Below are positions 60,681-64,000 of a stretch of DNA of 64,000 bases, piece by piece. Every line of letters starts with the position of its first letter. Positions within the stretch are counted from its first letter, which is position 1. The stretch is from Perilla frutescens (lineage: Eukaryota > Streptophyta > Magnoliopsida > Lamiales > Lamiaceae). Location of the stretch: contig BRKX01000009.1 of NCBI GenBank assembly GCA_026008535.1, positions 62,965,720 through 63,029,719 of the forward strand. Direction: 5' to 3'. A model generated the notes under the pieces. The model saw only the letters and a program-made list of their open reading frames with translations, made no database searches and had not been told where the DNA came from. The translations under genes were made by a program, and so were the position numbers.

Positions 60681-61133
60681 TGTAGGGTCTCGGTCCCGCC
60701 TCCGTTCACCTTTCTCCGACTTCGCCGGATTCCGACTCGTGACAGCAGCACCAAGCTTCTGTCGAGGACAACAGCAACGGCTCATATCTCCTTTTAGTCG
60801 GTCTTCTTCCTGTGAGAGACCTCTGAGGACCACGGGAGCTTCCACCACGTCGCCCTTGACCCACTCCGGCAGCCTCCTCCTAATCCTCTAACACTACTCA
60901 CTTAGAGAGAAGAGATTTAGAGAGAAAAGAAAAGCACACAGCTCACTGCCCTCACACAAGACGATGCCTAGCGCTGCTCTTGCTATTCTGTGAATTGAGA
61001 GTGTTAATCAAAGAGAAGCTGCTCGAGTAAGATAAGTAGGGCAAGAGATATGGCTACCACCAAATGGGTCTGGCAACATGGGCTTAGGAGAAATAATTCT
61101 ATGGGCCACAAGTTTGGGCCAATAAATATTACA
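60681..61133 (-). repeat. Copia-5 5' LTR (right)
   Basis: 453 bp. Differs from the left copy by a 15-bp insertion around AGAGATTTAGAGAGA (about 60907) and loss of 7 bp near 60811. Confidence 0.93.
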
Positions 61134-62568
61134 GTCTGTCTTCACATCTCTATGTATGATCGGAGTAGAAGCTGCAGAGTGTAGATATGAGAGGACACCT
61201 GCAGCTTCTGCAGAAATCTTCAAACGAATCTCCCAATTAAGCAAACGTGCCTTTTCTTGATTGTGCAGGTGGGAGGAAAGGGTGCCGTTGTTGATGAACT
61301 CATAGACGAGATGAGGGACTTATGTTTCGAGGCAACAACCGAGGAGCCTAACTACATTCCTGTGGTTTATCTGAGAAAGAACCAACACCTCATTGACGAA
61401 TTGCTCGATTTCATTGGGATCAACTCTTTTAGACTTCTTGATTGCAACTACTCTGTTGCCAGGTAAGAAGCCTTTGTATACGGTGCCAAAGCCGCCCTGA
61501 CCAATGATCCTATCGCTATGGAACTCATCCGTCGCCTTTTGTAGCTCGACTAAACTAAAGATTTTCACCATGTCAGGGGATCCTTCTCTTCCTTTGAGCT
61601 TTTCCTCTAACAAAATGCCGCCGTTTTGATGGAAGAATCTCTGCTTCGTCTTCTCTGATGATCTTTTCTTGAGTACAAAGTAGACCAGCATAGCAACAAG
61701 CAGAAGAGCCATGACACCGAAGGCAACCGCTGTTTCATATTTTTCAAGATGATGAAATTTAGTAAGCACAATTTTTCAAAAGATAAATCACCAAACGACT
61801 ATAATGATAGTTATAGTATATGGCTAATTAGTTTATCATCTCAACTCAAACGTTTAAGAAAAAGAAAAATCATGAATATGTACCTATTATAACATTGGTA
61901 ATTTTGACGCTCTCTTTCTTTATGCAACCATCATCACCCCAGCCCAGACCGGAGTATCCCTTCGGGCAAGAACATGTGTAATTCCCTTCTGTGTTCTTGC
62001 AGAGATCTTTCATCGTGCAATTATTTTTACTATCATCCCGACATTCATCAATATCTACAAATTAATTCAACTAAGTATGTTAATTAAATCAATATATATA
62101 TATATAGACGTACGTAGTCGTACTACGTACGTACCTATGCATCCATTGACGAGGTAAGGATTGCCCTGGTATCCTTGCAGACAAGAACAACGGTAACCGG
62201 AATAGCCTTCCTGCATATCATAACAGAAGGAATTATCTTTGCATGCATAACTCGTGGTGTTTCTCTTGGCTTCCTCGCACGTGTGATTCCCGACAGTCCA
62301 AGCAAGAACAATGGGAAGCTTCTCCACGTGCTGCAACCCTGTAAGATTTTCTCGAGAAAAACGAAACTTAGCATCTTCGATCAAAAACGCATAGCTACAA
62401 GGGTTGAATTCTATGACGGTGCTGTGATTGTTGAAGCTCCCGACGGTGAGGCTAGCTCCGAGCATCTCCTTTCGAATGGATGTCTGGCAACATCCCACTC
62501 CGTCACAAGCGCCATCTCCACCCACATCTTCAACCTTATTGCATATCGACATACATCCAGTTGTTACC

Positions 62569-63017
62569 CTGTATGTACCCGTGTGAAACTAACTCAAGAC
62601 AAATCATGAAGCAAGCCATTTGAAGAAGAAGAAAATGATTTTATATTACAATTTACAAATGCTTACAAAAGAGAGAGGCAAAAACTGAGGTCACTAAGCT
62701 AAAGACAATCCGAGATAAGACCAGGGTTGAAGGGAAAAGGCCAAAATACCCCCAACAAATAAAAGTACATACTCCCGTAGTTTTATAAAGATTGATATTT
62801 TAGGTACAACAAAAATTAAAAAATTAAAATATATATATATGACAAATATACCATCTCCCTATAAGTTATATTTTCCTAATATATCTTAATTTCTCTCTCA
62901 TTGTAATTAATAACCCTTTATATCTCTCTCTTTAATTTCTTTCACATAAACATAAAATAATTTGCAACAAAATTCGACCTTTATGAAACAGAGGGATTCT
63001 AACATAATATCTTCTAA
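62569..63017 (-). other. WAK D intron 1, left part
   Basis: AT-rich intron, longer than its counterpart in B (905 against 290 bases in total), mainly because of the MITE to the right. No exon seen. Confidence 0.6.
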
Positions 63018-63400
63018 GAATAAATTACACTTTTGGCCCCATAAGAATATAATCCAAACACTTTTAGTTCTAAAATGTATAATTTTGGTCTCAAATTAAT
63101 TTTTTTGACTCTTTTGGTCCCACAATTTATATTTCAACACTTTTAGTCCAAAAAAAGTACCTATTTTGGAGCAAGAAAAAGTACTTGTTTTGTTGATCTT
63201 TGTTGCACCAACTAATTGAGGGTGAAAAATAGAGGGAATATATTGAAAATTGCAATCCAAAATAGGTACTTAATGGATATTAAGTATAGTGCGTTAATTT
63301 TTAGTACCAAAAATGTTGAAATATAAACTGTGGATTAAAATTGTACATACTAAAAGTATTTGAGTCCTACTCTTACGGGACCAAAAGTGTTATTTTACTC
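63018..63400. repeat. Mutator-type MITE, family 1, in intron 1 of WAK D
   Basis: Inverted ends GAATAAATTACACTTTTGG and CCAAAAGTGTTATTTTACTC. The flanks TATCTTCTAA and GGTCTTCTGA agree at 7 of 10 positions, a decayed MULE-type duplication. Same orientation as the complete copy at 12232-12693. Confidence 0.7.
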
Positions 63401-63952
63401 GGTCTTCTGACACGCCGTTCGGTTGAGGTATTATTGAACGAAAGAAAAATGAATTAATTAATTACGTACGTACCCTACTCCGCGGAGGTAACCGTAGGAA
63501 TCACAGCCGACAACGACGAACTTGTTCAAAGTGTCGTTGATGCTAAATTTGGCAAGTCTGAGATTTGTCTCATCGTCGATGCCGGAGCCGTCGTAGCAGC
63601 GACGGCCGATGCGCGTGAGTACACGCAGCTCCCCGTCGAGAGTGATGCCGGTGATATTGATGTTCCCGTAGAATGGTTTGGGAGGATCGTAGGAATAGTT
63701 GTCGCAGGTGACGAGGAAGTTGTTGTTCAGACAGCATTCATCGCTCATGCCGAATGGATATGGGATTATTACATCCCCACACATATCACTGCACTTGCTT
63801 CGCCCGACCCCCGCCGCCGCAGCGCCGCCTACCGCCGCCAACAAAATAACTAGCCTAATCATCTGCAGCTCGATTTGGGAGCACTCCAACTCCATCAACA
63901 CCTAGCTATATATGTCTCCTACTTTCAGATTTTCTCCATCACTTTGGTCAAT

Positions 63953-63960
63953 CTTTTATG
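63953..63960 (-). promoter_or_regulatory. Altered TATA box of WAK D
   Basis: The minus strand reads CATAAAAG where WAK B has TATAAAAG in the same context (CATATG before it), about 52-59 bases upstream of the first ATG. Confidence 0.45.
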
Positions 63961-64000
63961 CATATGTTGATCGAATTAAATATATAAAAGATCCCTACCA

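Larger units (their letters stand above)
55321..61133 (-). mobile_element. Copia-5: young, nearly intact Ty1/Copia element in WAK D
   Basis: 5813 bp. LTRs 55321-55765 (445 bp) and 60681-61133 (453 bp) differ by three substitutions plus a 15-bp and a 7-bp indel by eye. The target duplication GTCTG is perfect (55316-55320 and 61134-61138). One gag-pol frame has a single lesion. This is the least diverged LTR pair in the window and so the most recent insertion. Confidence 0.96.
54698..63901 (-). pseudogene. WAK D: receptor kinase relic with nonsense codon and Copia-5 in the catalytic loop
   Basis: Exons on the minus strand: 63901-63474, 62568-62135, 62054-61884, then one kinase exon split as 61729-61139 and 55320-54698 by Copia-5. 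The total without the insert is 2247 nt (749 codons), matching B exon for exon with the same splice phases. Domains: signal peptide (MIRLVILLAAVGGAAAAG), CGDVIIPYPFG, EGF (CYDMQEGYSGYRCSC), calcium-binding EGF, transmembrane helix (AVAFGVMALLLVAMLVYF), kinase with GQGGFG and VAIKKSK. A TAA at 61322-61320 follows LLGCCLET, where B has Glu. Copia-5 interrupts the HRDVKTDN catalytic loop. The gene is non-functional twice over; a truncated secreted or membrane protein without an active kinase is the most it could give. Confidence 0.9.

Noticed and set aside
1..64000. A wholly new multi-gene system
   Set aside because: Every substantial reading frame is explained by WAK receptors, Copia elements or a LINE, apart from one unrecognised short frame in a Helitron-like element. 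The unusual signals are structural (palindromic LTR, chimeric WAK C, nested insertions).

Overview
This is a plant nuclear window, most likely from a eudicot. The evidence is spliced wall-associated receptor kinase (WAK) genes with GT-AG introns, Ty1/Copia retrotransposons primed by initiator Met-tRNA, a plant L1-type LINE, MITEs, Helitron ends and AT-rich intergenic DNA. I see nothing bacterial, viral or CRISPR-like. I cannot name the species.

Host gene content is a tandem array of four WAK loci, all on the minus strand, called A to D here. B (15643-18371) is the only one that reads as intact: four exons and 747 codons, giving signal peptide, galacturonan-binding domain, EGF, transmembrane helix and Ser/Thr kinase. 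A (6956-7421) is an extracellular-domain fragment with three stop codons. C (21365-24548) has a different ectodomain fused to a B-like kinase across a junction that removes the transmembrane helix, and its 5' part is cut off by a 16.4 kb retrotransposon stack. D (54698-63901) has the same exon plan as B but carries a nonsense codon, a 5.8 kb Copia insertion in the kinase catalytic loop and a changed TATA box. Flanking sequence upstream of A and B, and downstream of B and C, is also duplicated.

Layout: 1-5200, 3' part of an L1-type LINE with stop codons. 5201-7421, intergenic DNA with MITE pieces, then WAK A. 7427-12097, degenerate Copia-1 (TSD TGATC) inserted next to WAK A. 12232-12693, Mutator-type MITE with a 10-bp TSD. 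12704-15642, duplicated flank, AT-rich DNA and a SINE-like piece. 15643-18371, WAK B. 18372-21364, flank, MITEs and an (AAT)n tract. 21365-24548, WAK C. 24549-40923, Copia-2, itself interrupted at 29272-38514 by Copia-3 in the opposite orientation. 40927-41280, an LTR-like piece. 41281-44740, MITEs and microsatellites. 44749-49001, a hAT-type MITE interrupted by Copia-4, an internally deleted element with a large palindrome in one LTR. 49085-54247, Helitron ends. 54698-63901, WAK D carrying the young Copia-5 (55321-61133).

The window is best read as the decay of a receptor-kinase cluster by repeated transposition. Counting LTR differences by eye orders the insertions: Copia-1 (about 5.7%), Copia-2 (about 3%), Copia-3 (about 1.4%, and nested in Copia-2), Copia-5 (under 1%). 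Coordinates of LTRs, TSDs, splice sites and stops were read from the sequence; family names rest on recognisable motifs; ages, duplication history and function are inference.
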